Of a stretch of 15,226 nucleotides of DNA, positions 7,397 to 13,297 are shown piece by piece. The notes below the pieces were generated by a model. It did not search any database, was not told the origin of the DNA, and was given only the letters and a program-made list of their open reading frames with translations. Each line of letters opens with the position of its first letter. Positions within the stretch are counted from its first letter, which is position 1. The stretch comes from UBA6054 sp964522095. Its GTDB lineage: Bacteria; Planctomycetota; Phycisphaerae; Phycisphaerales; UBA1924. Position numbers and translations under genes: made by a program. The DNA lies in contig CAZFSO010000052.1 in assembly GCA_964522095.1 (NCBI GenBank), forward strand, positions 1 through 15,226, in the 5' to 3' direction.

Positions 7397-7618
7397 TCAG
7401 CGGTTCTGGGAACGCCCGGTCTGGGCGTCCTGGCCGCCCTGTGCGCCGCCCTGACGCCCCTGGGCCGATTGCCCCTGAGACTGTCCCTGCGCCCGCTGGC
7501 CCTGATTCTGGTTCTGATTGCCGTTCTGGTTCTGCTGATCGCCGGCTTGCGCCTGGCGGCCGGGGTTCTGATTCTGGTTCTGGTTCTTGTTCTGGTTTGG
7601 GTTGTTCTTCTCGCCCAT
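7397..7618 (-). CDS. Small Asn/Gln/Gly-rich disordered protein, function unknown
   Basis: The gene encodes 73 residues, of which 23 are Gln, 14 Asn and 13 Gly, with no aromatic residue and no Leu, Ile or Val. The N-terminal half has NQN repeats (NQNKNQNQNQN at 8-18, NQNQNQ at 34-39); the second half shifts to QG/AQG repeats. Seven Lys/Arg against three Asp/Glu give a net positive charge. No signal peptide or membrane segment is present, so it should be a soluble, unfolded cytosolic peptide. The start is well supported: AGGAG lies seven bases before the ATG (on the plus strand CTCCT at 7626-7630). A strong terminator follows the gene and a Pho-box-like array precedes it. I do not recognise a family; the composition recalls small bacterial stress proteins and prion-like segments. 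Hydrophobic plus-strand frames here are reflections of the repeats. Confidence 0.72.
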   Translation of the reverse strand: MGEKNNPNQNKNQNQNQNPGRQAQAGDQQNQNGNQNQNQGQRAQGQSQGQSAQGRQGGAQGGQDAQTGRSQNR

Positions 7619-7625
7619 GGCCGGT

Positions 7626-7630
7626 CTCCT
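7626..7630 (-). promoter_or_regulatory. Ribosome binding site AGGAG of the Asn/Gln-rich gene
   Basis: AGGAG on the minus strand with a 7-base gap to the ATG at 7618-7616. It selects the short product; the frame is open upstream to 7867 but has no comparable site there. Confidence 0.75.
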
Positions 7631-7669
7631 TGATTCGGGCCTACCGGGCCCGTTCGCGACTGCTCTGGA

Positions 7670-7713
7670 ATTCTGAGGCGGCGGCGTGAAATCCCGGTGA
7701 AGACCGGGTGAAA
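7670..7713 (-). promoter_or_regulatory. Pho-box-like direct repeats with a -10 element
   Basis: On the minus strand three units begin exactly 11 bases apart: TTTCACCCGGT (7713-7703), CTTCACCGGGA (7702-7692) and TTTCACGCCGC (7691-7681). A CAGAAT hexamer (7675-7670) lies ten bases after the last TTTCAC. The 11-base period and the TTCACC core match PhoP/PhoB operators, especially the streptomycete form. The repeat-to--10 distance matches activated Pho promoters such as E. coli phoA, as I recall it. The start would be near 7663, leaving a leader of about 45 bases with the AGGAG site. Assignment to a phosphate regulator is inference. Confidence 0.45.
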
Positions 7714-7814
7714 GCAGATGTTTCCGGACCCTTTGCGTGGGCGCTGCTTGGCGGCGGCCGCGCCCAGCCGCCCAGAGGAGACCCGGGCCGGAAAGAAAAA
7801 CCAAACTCAAAGCC

Positions 7815-7843
7815 TTGACAACCCCCGAACACGGCGGTATTTT
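7815..7843 (+). promoter_or_regulatory. Strong sigma-70-type promoter (TTGACA-N17-TATTTT)
   Basis: A consensus TTGACA (7815-7820), a 17-base spacer and TATTTT (7838-7843) stand out in otherwise GC-rich sequence. Transcription should start near 7850, about 65 bases before the DUF1579 ATG at 7915, and drive the three-gene cluster to 9532. Confidence 0.75.
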
Positions 7844-7862
7844 GGGTTCTGGTCGGCAGGGG

Positions 7863-7876
7863 AACACGCTAGTGTT
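7863..7876. promoter_or_regulatory. Possible operator: dyad AACAC-N4-GTGTT
   Basis: AACAC (7863-7867) and GTGTT (7872-7876) form a short dyad just downstream of the predicted start of the TTGACA/TATTTT promoter, a position where a repressor could act. The arms are short, so chance is possible. Confidence 0.25.
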
Positions 7877-7914
7877 GTTGCCGACCCCCGGGGCATCACG
7901 CGCAGGAGAAGTCG

Positions 7915-8394
7915 ATGGAGTGCAAGCCGGTCAAGGAGCACGAGTGGCTCAAGCGGTTCGTGGGCGAGTGGACTTACGAGAGCGAATGCCCGGCCGAGCC
8001 GGGCGGGCAGCCGATGAAGTTCACGGGGCGCGAGGTCGTCCGCGCGCTCGGTGATCTCTGGATCCACGGCGAGGGCCGGGGTGAGATGCCCGGCGGCGGG
8101 GAAGCCGTGATGGTCACGACCGTCGGCTTCGACCCGGCCGCGGGACGCTTTGTCGGCACCTGGGTCGGCTCGATGATGACCCACCTGTGGGCCTATCAGG
8201 GCTGGCTCGAGGGCGAGGACACGCTTGTTCTCGAAGCGACCGGCCCGAACTTCGAGAAGCCCGGCGAGACGGCCACGTTCCGCGACATCACGGAGTTCAA
8301 GGGCCGCGACCTGCGGATCTTCCGCGGCACGGTGCGCCAGGAGGACGGCTCGTGGAAACAGTTGATGAACATGGAGTTCCGCCGGGTCCGGTGA
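7915..8394 (+). CDS. DUF1579 family protein, cytosolic
   Basis: The 159-residue product fits the DUF1579 family: an opening EHEWLKRFVGEWTYES, a central VTTVGFDPAAGRFVGTWVGSM and the closing KQLMNMEFRRVR. DUF1579 proteins are thought to form a lipocalin-like beta barrel; no biochemical role is established. There is no signal peptide. The ATG has AGGAG six bases upstream (7904-7908). The stop overlaps the GTG of the next gene (GTGA), and an exported relative lies one gene further on, so this looks like a small family cluster. Confidence 0.83.
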   Translation: MECKPVKEHEWLKRFVGEWTYESECPAEPGGQPMKFTGREVVRALGDLWIHGEGRGEMPGGGEAVMVTTVGFDPAAGRFVGTWVGSMMTHLWAYQGWLEGEDTLVLEATGPNFEKPGETATFRDITEFKGRDLRIFRGTVRQEDGSWKQLMNMEFRRVR

Positions 8395-8873
8395 CCCGCG
8401 GAGCCGGAGCAGCGGGGCACGCCGCGCCCGTCGTGAGCGGGCGCACGCCGTGGTGGCAGTCGGCCGGCATGTCGGGCGCGGGCTGGGCGGTTTCCTTGGG
8501 CGTGGGCGTGTGGCTGCTGTGGAGCGCCGCCGGCAAACTGCTCGGGACGGCCGCCGCGATGGAGGAGTTGGCCCGCCTCGGCCAACCGGCGGGATCGGCG
8601 CGCGCCGTCGGGGCGGTGCAACTGCTGGGCGTGGCCGCGTACCTGTACCCGCGGACCGCGGTCGTCGGGGCGGTCCTCATCACCGCGTACATGGGCGGCG
8701 GCGCCGCCCTGCACCTCAACGCGGGGGAGAGCGTGCTGGCGCCCGTCGCCGCGGGCATCGGCGCATGGCTGGGCCTCGTCCTCCGCGATTCCCGTGTTCG
8801 CGCGGTCGTGCCCTGGCGGCCGGGCCCGGCGGGGCACGCGCCGCAAAGCGGGCTTTCGCACCGTCGTATCTGA
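8391..8873 (+). CDS. DoxX-like four-helix membrane protein
   Basis: The product, 160 residues from the GTG at 8391, has four hydrophobic helices: GWAVSLGVGVWLLWSAAGKL, ARAVGAVQLLGVAAYLY, TAVVGAVLITAYMGGGAALHL and VLAPVAAGIGAWLGLVL. TAYMGGGAALHL with the following acidic residue matches the DoxX-like (DoxX_2) signature. Such proteins sit in the inner membrane and have mostly unknown roles. GTG 8391 is preferred because it overlaps the preceding stop by four bases; GTG 8433 and ATG 8469 are alternatives, the latter giving a start just before helix 1. None has a clear ribosome binding site, which supports translational coupling. Confidence 0.75.
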   Translation: MTRGAGAAGHAAPVVSGRTPWWQSAGMSGAGWAVSLGVGVWLLWSAAGKLLGTAAAMEELARLGQPAGSARAVGAVQLLGVAAYLYPRTAVVGAVLITAYMGGGAALHLNAGESVLAPVAAGIGAWLGLVLRDSRVRAVVPWRPGPAGHAPQSGLSHRRI

Positions 8874-8908
8874 AACCTCCCATCGCACGCATCAAAGGAG
8901 ATCTGACC

Positions 8909-9532
8909 ATGCATCGCAGCAAACTGTTCATCTTCGCGGCCACGGCCGCGGGCCTGGGCGCCGTCGGCGCCATCGCCGGGTTGTCGCAGCCCGCCGACCA
9001 GCACGAGTTCGAGCTGCCCGAGGGCTGGACCATGGAGGACATGGCGGCGCTCGCCGCCGCGGGCACGCCGGGCGAGCAGCACCGGTGGCTCGCCGAGGGC
9101 GCCGGCTCGTGGGACGGCAAGGGGTCCGTGTGGGGCGCCCCGGGCACCGAGCCCGTCGCGTTCGAGTGCGCGCTGACCATCACGCCCATCATGGACGGGC
9201 GGTACCTGCGTTCCGAGATGTCCGGCGAGATGCCAGGGCTTGGCCTGTTCACCGGCCAGGGCGTGGTCGGGTACGACAACGTCGTGGGCAAGTTCGTCGG
9301 CAACTGGATCGACAACCAGAGCACCGGCATCGCCAACGGCGAGGGCGCGCGCGACGGCGACACGCTCACCTGGACCTTCTCCTACCACTGCCCGATCACC
9401 CGCAAGCCCACCGCGCTCCGCCAGGTCGAACGCATCGTCGACGCCAACACCCGTACGATGGTCATGCACGGCACCGACGCCAAGAGCGGCAAGGAGTTCA
9501 AGATGATGGAACTCACGTACACCCGGCGCTGA
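8909..9532 (+). CDS. DUF1579 family protein, exported
   Basis: The 207-residue product begins with a signal peptide or membrane anchor (MHRSKLFIFAATAAGLGAVGAIAG, about 1-24), then a linker rich in acidic residues and Ala, then a DUF1579 domain. Landmarks parallel the cytosolic relative at 7915: HRWLAEGAGSWDGKGSV, MDGRYLRSEMSGEMPG, GVVGYDNVVGKFVGNWID and KMMELTYTRR at the end. AAAGGAG (8894-8900) lies eight bases before the ATG. Only 35 bases separate it from the DoxX-like gene, so one transcript is likely. Function unknown; the protein should act in the periplasm or on the envelope. Confidence 0.85.
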   Translation: MHRSKLFIFAATAAGLGAVGAIAGLSQPADQHEFELPEGWTMEDMAALAAAGTPGEQHRWLAEGAGSWDGKGSVWGAPGTEPVAFECALTITPIMDGRYLRSEMSGEMPGLGLFTGQGVVGYDNVVGKFVGNWIDNQSTGIANGEGARDGDTLTWTFSYHCPITRKPTALRQVERIVDANTRTMVMHGTDAKSGKEFKMMELTYTRR

Positions 9533-9599
9533 CCGCGCCCGCCAGCGGGCCGTGCCGGCCGCACCGCCGCTTCCGTCTGACGGAGCAAGCACGAAAGAA

Positions 9600-9633
9600 C
9601 TCCCGCCCGCGAGCGGAGCGTCGCGGGCGGGAG
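9600..9633. terminator. Bidirectional terminator hairpin between convergent genes
   Basis: A perfect 13-bp inverted repeat (9600-9612 with 9621-9633, 8-base loop) lies between the exported DUF1579 gene and the converging PEP-CTERM-like gene. The plus-strand tail is TGTTCGCTT and the minus-strand tail is TTCTTTCG, both moderately T-rich, so it may end both transcripts. Confidence 0.7.
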
Positions 9634-9659
9634 TGTTCGCTTGAGGGTGGGTGCTCAGG

Positions 9660-10280
9660 TCACGGCCGGCGACGGCGAGCCAGGCACGCGCCCGCCAGCC
9701 CGAGCACGCCCGCGACACCCGGCGCGGGCACGATCCGCACCGATGCGTGCGCTTCGCCGGGCGCGAAGGTGTCGGTCAGCACCGTCACGCGGTACTCGAC
9801 GCCCGCTTCGAGCGTGACCAGCATCGATCCGGCGCTGTAGTCCCACACCTGGACGAGGTAGTCGCCGGTGTGCTCGTCACGGATCTCGACCGCGGGGTAG
9901 GTCATCTCGCCGAAGACGCCGGTGAAGTCCCAGGCGGCCTCCACCTGGGTGTCCGTGTCGACCGTCAGCCGCGTGGACACCGACGCCAGCGCGTAGGCGT
10001 CGTTGCTGCCGGTCACGGACAGCGACGCCACCATGCGGTCGGAGGCCATCTCGGCGAACAGATCGCCCTGCACGTCCGGGCCGGCGAACCCGATCGCCTG
10101 CGTGACCGACGGGCCGAACTGGAACTCGTAGACCTCGGGGGCGCCATCTGCGCTGAACGCCTGGATCTGCGTCATGCTGTCGAACGGCTCGACGATGTAT
10201 ATGAAACCACCCAGGGCGGGCGCCCCCAACAGGCCAAGCCCGGCGGTCGCGGCCACGGCGGTCATCGGTTTTCGGAACAT
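9660..10280 (-). CDS. Exported PEP-CTERM-like protein
   Basis: The 206-residue product has an N-terminal signal peptide (MFRKPMTAVAATAGLGLLGAPALGG) and a C-terminal sorting tail: VPAPG, a hydrophobic helix (VAGVLGLAGACLA) and the basic end RRRRP. This is the PEP-CTERM architecture in the PAPG variant I associate with planctomycetes; such proteins are processed by an exosortase and go to the envelope or outside. The middle is rich in beta-forming and acidic residues and matches no enzyme I know. AGGAG (plus-strand CTCCT at 10287-10291) lies six bases before the ATG. The gene is divergent from the protein starting at 10466. Confidence 0.82.
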   Translation of the reverse strand: MFRKPMTAVAATAGLGLLGAPALGGFIYIVEPFDSMTQIQAFSADGAPEVYEFQFGPSVTQAIGFAGPDVQGDLFAEMASDRMVASLSVTGSNDAYALASVSTRLTVDTDTQVEAAWDFTGVFGEMTYPAVEIRDEHTGDYLVQVWDYSAGSMLVTLEAGVEYRVTVLTDTFAPGEAHASVRIVPAPGVAGVLGLAGACLARRRRP

Positions 10281-10353
10281 GCTCGTCTCCTCTTCTTGCT
10301 CGTCTCTGCGGCCCGGCTGCGCGGCAACACAACGCCCTCAGCGGCCAATTCAG

Positions 10354-10382
10354 AGATTCCCACAACTGAGCAGCCAATGCAA
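10354..10382 (-). promoter_or_regulatory. Possible promoter of the PEP-CTERM-like gene (TTGCAT-N17-GAATCT)
   Basis: On the minus strand TTGCAT (10382-10377) and GAATCT (10359-10354) are 17 bases apart. The -10 is weak. It overlaps a TCAGAGATTC element that is repeated, with one mismatch, in the nearby palindrome. Confidence 0.3.
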
Positions 10383-10385
10383 GAC

Positions 10386-10402
10386 GATTCTCTCAGAGAA
10401 TC
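10386..10402. promoter_or_regulatory. Perfect 17-bp palindrome in the divergent intergenic region
   Basis: GATTCTCT (10386-10393), one central base and AGAGAATC (10395-10402) form a perfect inverted repeat between the divergent genes. It lies just upstream of the possible -35 of the PEP-CTERM-like gene and about 64-80 bases before the predicted start of the gene at 10466. A nearby element, TCAGAGATTC at 10350-10359, matches TCAGAGAATC at 10393-10402 in nine of ten bases. An operator for a dimeric regulator is plausible. Confidence 0.5.
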
Positions 10403-10431
10403 AAAACTTTTCGCGGTTCGCCTGTTTCCGC

Positions 10432-10459
10432 TTGTCCGAGCGGCCCGATCCGATAGATT
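10432..10459 (+). promoter_or_regulatory. Leaderless promoter (TTGTCC-N16-TAGATT)
   Basis: TTGTCC (10432-10437), 16 bases and TAGATT (10454-10459). The -10 ends six bases before the ATG at 10466, and there is no Shine-Dalgarno sequence. Confidence 0.6.
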
Positions 10460-10465
10460 GGTCCC

Positions 10466-11683
10466 ATGACACAGGCCGCTCAGGAAGACGAAGCCACGTG
10501 GACGGGCGCCAGCCCCGACCCAAGGGTGCTCGACGCCGTGGTGACCCGGGTGGGCCGGGATCTGACCAGTTCCTTCCAGTCTCTCCTGGGGGCGTTGCCC
10601 GGGGCGCCGCACCGGCCACAGGAGTTGGCCCGGATGCTGCGCATCAACAAGGACCTGTCGAGCCGCATCCTCAAGGCGATGGAGAGCCGCGACCCGATGG
10701 CGACCACCTGCGTGATCCCCGGGCCCGAGCCCCTGCGCCGCCTGATCCACGCCGCCGAGCGGCACGTCGACCCCGGGACCGTCGAGGCGGCCGAGGCGTC
10801 CGTGCGCCGGTTCGAGTTGCTGATCCGCAACGTGGGCGGCGACCGCGCGGGCCTGGACACCATCGTCAGCGCCTGGCTGCCGGAGGTGCGTGAGAAGGCC
10901 GAACTGCTCAGCAAGCAGGCGGTGTTCAAGGGCATGAGCCAGATCCGCGGCGCGTCCGCGGAGGTCGATTTCGTCACCCGCTTCGTGCACCCCGCGGCCG
11001 ACGGCAACGGGCTGGACTACGTGCTGCTGTCCGGCTGCATCGGCCTGCGCCGGCTGCGCCCGGGGGTGCGGGTGGCCATCAACTCGCACAGCGACCACAC
11101 GCCCGCGCGCAGCCGCGAGGCCTGGACGCTGTCCGGCCAGCGCGTCGAGAGCGACCGGGACATGGTCCTGGAGCGGTTCTGCTCGAAACCGCTCCCGCGG
11201 ATCGAGATCCGGCGCGAGGGCGACCTGACCTGCATGATGCTCGGGGGCGACCGGGTTGGGGTGGGCTCGGCGTCGGACGTCACGTGGGCGCACGCGCACC
11301 GCTCGTCGACGATCAAGTACGTCTTCTCGGTCGTGAACATGCCGGCCCGGCTCGGGGTGTGCGACCTGTTCCTGCACCGGGACGTCGCCGCACGCGGCTT
11401 CGCGTCGGGGCCGGCGCTGGAGATATACGACACGACCGAGCGCGGCATCGCCCGCTGGCGCGACCCGTCCCGGGTTCTGGACCTGCTCGACCTGCGCGCC
11501 ACGGTCGACCCCCTCGGGCACGGCGCGGCCCGGTTCCGGTGCGCCGACATCCCGGGCTACGCCGACATGATCGCTCATGTGTGCAATGAGATGGGCTGGG
11601 ACCCCGACGCGTTCGACGGCTTCCGCTGCGCGATCGAGTACCCCGTATACGGATCCCAGGTTGTGATGGCCTTCGCCGAGTGA
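10466..11683 (+). CDS. Protein of unknown function with a possible N-terminal helix-turn-helix
   Basis: The gene encodes 405 residues that I cannot assign to a family. Residues about 50-72 (RPQELARMLRINKDLSSRILKAM) look like a helix-turn-helix, with an Ala/Leu-rich first helix and a polar recognition helix, inside a helical N-terminal part (20-160). The rest (about 165-405) is mixed alpha/beta, with scattered Cys and His but no obvious metal-site pattern. No signal peptide or membrane segment is visible. A DNA-binding regulator with a large ligand-binding or dimerisation domain would fit, but this is inference. It is preceded by a leaderless promoter and the palindrome at 10386-10402, which could be its own operator. 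The codon pattern looks like that of its neighbours, so recent transfer is not suggested. Confidence 0.85.
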   Translation: MTQAAQEDEATWTGASPDPRVLDAVVTRVGRDLTSSFQSLLGALPGAPHRPQELARMLRINKDLSSRILKAMESRDPMATTCVIPGPEPLRRLIHAAERHVDPGTVEAAEASVRRFELLIRNVGGDRAGLDTIVSAWLPEVREKAELLSKQAVFKGMSQIRGASAEVDFVTRFVHPAADGNGLDYVLLSGCIGLRRLRPGVRVAINSHSDHTPARSREAWTLSGQRVESDRDMVLERFCSKPLPRIEIRREGDLTCMMLGGDRVGVGSASDVTWAHAHRSSTIKYVFSVVNMPARLGVCDLFLHRDVAARGFASGPALEIYDTTERGIARWRDPSRVLDLLDLRATVDPLGHGAARFRCADIPGYADMIAHVCNEMGWDPDAFDGFRCAIEYPVYGSQVVMAFAE

Positions 11684-11715
11684 GGCGCCGGACGCCGCGG
11701 ACCGGCCCAAAAGCG

Positions 11716-11747
11716 ACAGCCCCGCGAGCGGCGGCTCGCGGGGCTGT
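11716..11747 (-). terminator. Terminator hairpin after tRNA-Pro
   Basis: A perfect 14-bp inverted repeat (11716-11729 with 11734-11747, 4-base loop) is followed on the minus strand by CGCTTTTGG. It should end the tRNA transcript. It also follows the plus-strand stop at 11683, but the plus-strand tail has no T-run. Confidence 0.7.
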
Positions 11748-11755
11748 ACTCGAAT

Positions 11756-11829
11756 CGGGGTGAGAGGATTCGAACCTCCGACCTTTTGACCCCCAGTCAA
11801 ACGCGCTAACCAAGCTGCGCTACACCCCG
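11756..11829 (-). tRNA. tRNA-Pro, anticodon GGG
   Basis: The 74-nt minus-strand sequence folds as a cloverleaf: acceptor CGGGGTG with CACCCCG, a D arm GCGC...GCGC with the loop AGCTTGGTTA, anticodon stem TTTGA/TCAAA around the loop CTGGGGG (anticodon GGG), and a T arm GGAGG-TTCGAAT-CCTCT. The 3' CCA is not encoded. It reads CCC and CCU proline codons, and CCC is heavily used in this GC-rich genome. Confidence 0.95.
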
Positions 11830-11838
11830 GCTGTGTGT

Positions 11839-11870
11839 CCCGGGACCAGACCAGCGGCCTTGGTCCCGGG
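11839..11870. repeat. 10-bp inverted repeat in the tRNA leader / dihydroorotase upstream region
   Basis: CCCGGGACCA (11839-11848) and TGGTCCCGGG (11861-11870) pair perfectly around 12 bases. A second GACCA at 11849-11853 could pair instead with TGGTC at 11861-11865, giving a competing shorter hairpin. On the minus strand it would lie in the 5' leader of the tRNA transcript. Confidence 0.5.
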
Positions 11871-11874
11871 CGGA

Positions 11875-11903
11875 ACTGTATGCCCGACGCGGCGGACCGT
11901 CCA
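11875..11903 (-). promoter_or_regulatory. Probable promoter of tRNA-Pro (TGGACG-N17-TACAGT)
   Basis: On the minus strand TGGACG (11903-11898), 17 bases and TACAGT (11880-11875) precede the tRNA. The transcript would start near 11868, giving a leader of about 40 bases that contains the inverted repeat and would be removed by RNase P. Confidence 0.4.
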
Positions 11904-11941
11904 TCCCCGCCATCATGACCCCCGGCGGCGGTGTCGGCCAC

Positions 11942-11947
11942 TATCCT
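11942..11947 (+). promoter_or_regulatory. -10 element of a leaderless promoter (TATCCT)
   Basis: TATCCT ends six bases before the ATG at 11954. There is no Shine-Dalgarno sequence and no good -35 at 16-18 bases. Confidence 0.55.
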
Positions 11948-11953
11948 TGGGCC

Positions 11954-13297
11954 ATGACACGGGCGACACAACCGGATATGGCGGATCGGCTGCTCATCCG
12001 CGGGGGGCGGGTCATCGACCCCGGCTCGGGGACGGACCGATATGCCGACGTGCTCGTGCGGGCCGGGCGCGTCGAGCAAATCGCGGACCCGGGCTCCCTG
12101 AAGGCCACGGACGCGGCGGAGGTCGATGCGACGGGGTGCCTGGTCACGCCGGGGCTGATCGACCCGCACGTGCACCTGCGCGAGCCGGGCGCGACCCACA
12201 AGGAGGACATCGCCAGCGGGACGATGGCCGCGGTCGTGGGGGGGTTCACCACCGTTTGCTGCATGCCCAACACGCGCCCGGCGATCGACTCGCCCGAAAC
12301 GGTCGCCTGGATCGCCCGCCGGGCCGTCGAGACCGGGCGCTGCCGGGTGTTCAGCGTGTCGGCCGGCACCGTGGGACGCCGCGGCGAGCAGGTCGCGGAC
12401 GTCGCCGGCTGCGTCGAGGCGGGGGCGGTCGGGATCTCCGACGACGGCGACGCCATCGCCGACGCCGGCGTGATGGAGCGCGTGCTGGAAGCCTGCGCCG
12501 CCCACGACCGCGTCTTCATGCAGCACTGCCAGGACCCGGCGATGACCGTCGGCAGCGTGATGCACGAGGGACGCGTGTCGCGCCGGCTGGGCCTGACGGG
12601 CTGGCCGCGGGAGGCGGAGGAGACGATTGTCGCGCGAGACATCGAGATCGCCCGGCGCACCGGGGCGCGGTACCACGTGCAGCACATCTCGTCCGCGGGC
12701 ACGGTCGGGCTGATCCGGGCGGCCCGGGCGGAGGGGCTGGCGGTCTCGGGCGAGGCCAGCCCGCACCACCTCCTGCTGACGGACGACGCGGTGGAGCGTC
12801 TGGGGTCGGCCGCCAAGATGAACCCCCCGCTGCGGGAATGGGCGGACGTGACGGCGCTGCGGGACGGCGTGGCCGACGGCACGATCACGATCCTGGCGAC
12901 CGACCACGCGCCGCACGCGTCGGACGAGAAGCGGGCCCCGATGGCCTCGGCGCCGTTCGGCATCGTGGGGCTGGAGACGGCGCTGGCGCTCTATGCCGAG
13001 GCGCTGGTCCACCCGGGCCTGATCGGCTGGGACCGGTTGATCGCGCTGATGACGGTCGAGCCGGCGCGCTTGTGCGGGCTGGATCGGCTCGGGCTTGGCA
13101 CGCTGGCCGAGGGCGGCCCGGCTGACCTGACCGTGGTCGACCCGGAACTGGAATGGGTCATCGGCCCGGGGGACCTGCGCGGCAAGAGCGCCAACACGCC
13201 GTTCCTGGGCCGGGCGGTGCGGGGCCGGGCGGTCGCGACGGTGGTCGGGGGGCGCGTGGCGTACCGGCTGGAGCGGGAGGCGGTGGGGGTTGGCTGA
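11954..13297 (+). CDS. pyrC: Dihydroorotase, class I
   Basis: This 447-residue amidohydrolase catalyses the reversible cyclisation of N-carbamoyl-aspartate to dihydroorotate in pyrimidine synthesis. Motifs are DPHVHLREPG with metal ligands H72 and H74 and substrate-binding R76, the PNTRPAIDSPETV substrate loop (105-117), SDDGD (162-166), HCQDP (H191), HVQHISS (H244), KMNPPLRE (288-295) and the catalytic aspartate D317 in ATDHAPH. The start at 11954 is supported by the -10 six bases upstream. An ATG at 11915 adds 13 residues, and ATG 11978 would start at MADRLLIRGG; both are less likely. The last eight bases overlap the ATPase start. A catalytically inactive PyrC-like homologue is unlikely given the intact motifs. 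Confidence 0.93.
   Translation: MTRATQPDMADRLLIRGGRVIDPGSGTDRYADVLVRAGRVEQIADPGSLKATDAAEVDATGCLVTPGLIDPHVHLREPGATHKEDIASGTMAAVVGGFTTVCCMPNTRPAIDSPETVAWIARRAVETGRCRVFSVSAGTVGRRGEQVADVAGCVEAGAVGISDDGDAIADAGVMERVLEACAAHDRVFMQHCQDPAMTVGSVMHEGRVSRRLGLTGWPREAEETIVARDIEIARRTGARYHVQHISSAGTVGLIRAARAEGLAVSGEASPHHLLLTDDAVERLGSAAKMNPPLREWADVTALRDGVADGTITILATDHAPHASDEKRAPMASAPFGIVGLETALALYAEALVHPGLIGWDRLIALMTVEPARLCGLDRLGLGTLAEGGPADLTVVDPELEWVIGPGDLRGKSANTPFLGRAVRGRAVATVVGGRVAYRLEREAVGVG

Noticed and set aside
7498..7600. Repetitive GATTCTGGTTCTG stretch as a tandem repeat or CRISPR-like element
   Set aside because: The repetition follows codon periodicity of the NQN repeats in the minus-strand gene; there are no unique spacers and no cas genes.
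7382..7633. Plus-strand hydrophobic ORF that looks like a small membrane protein
   Set aside because: Its Leu/Val/Ile runs are the reverse complement of the AAC/AAT/CAG codons of the Asn/Gln-rich gene. That minus-strand gene has the ribosome site, terminator and promoter; the plus-strand frame has none.
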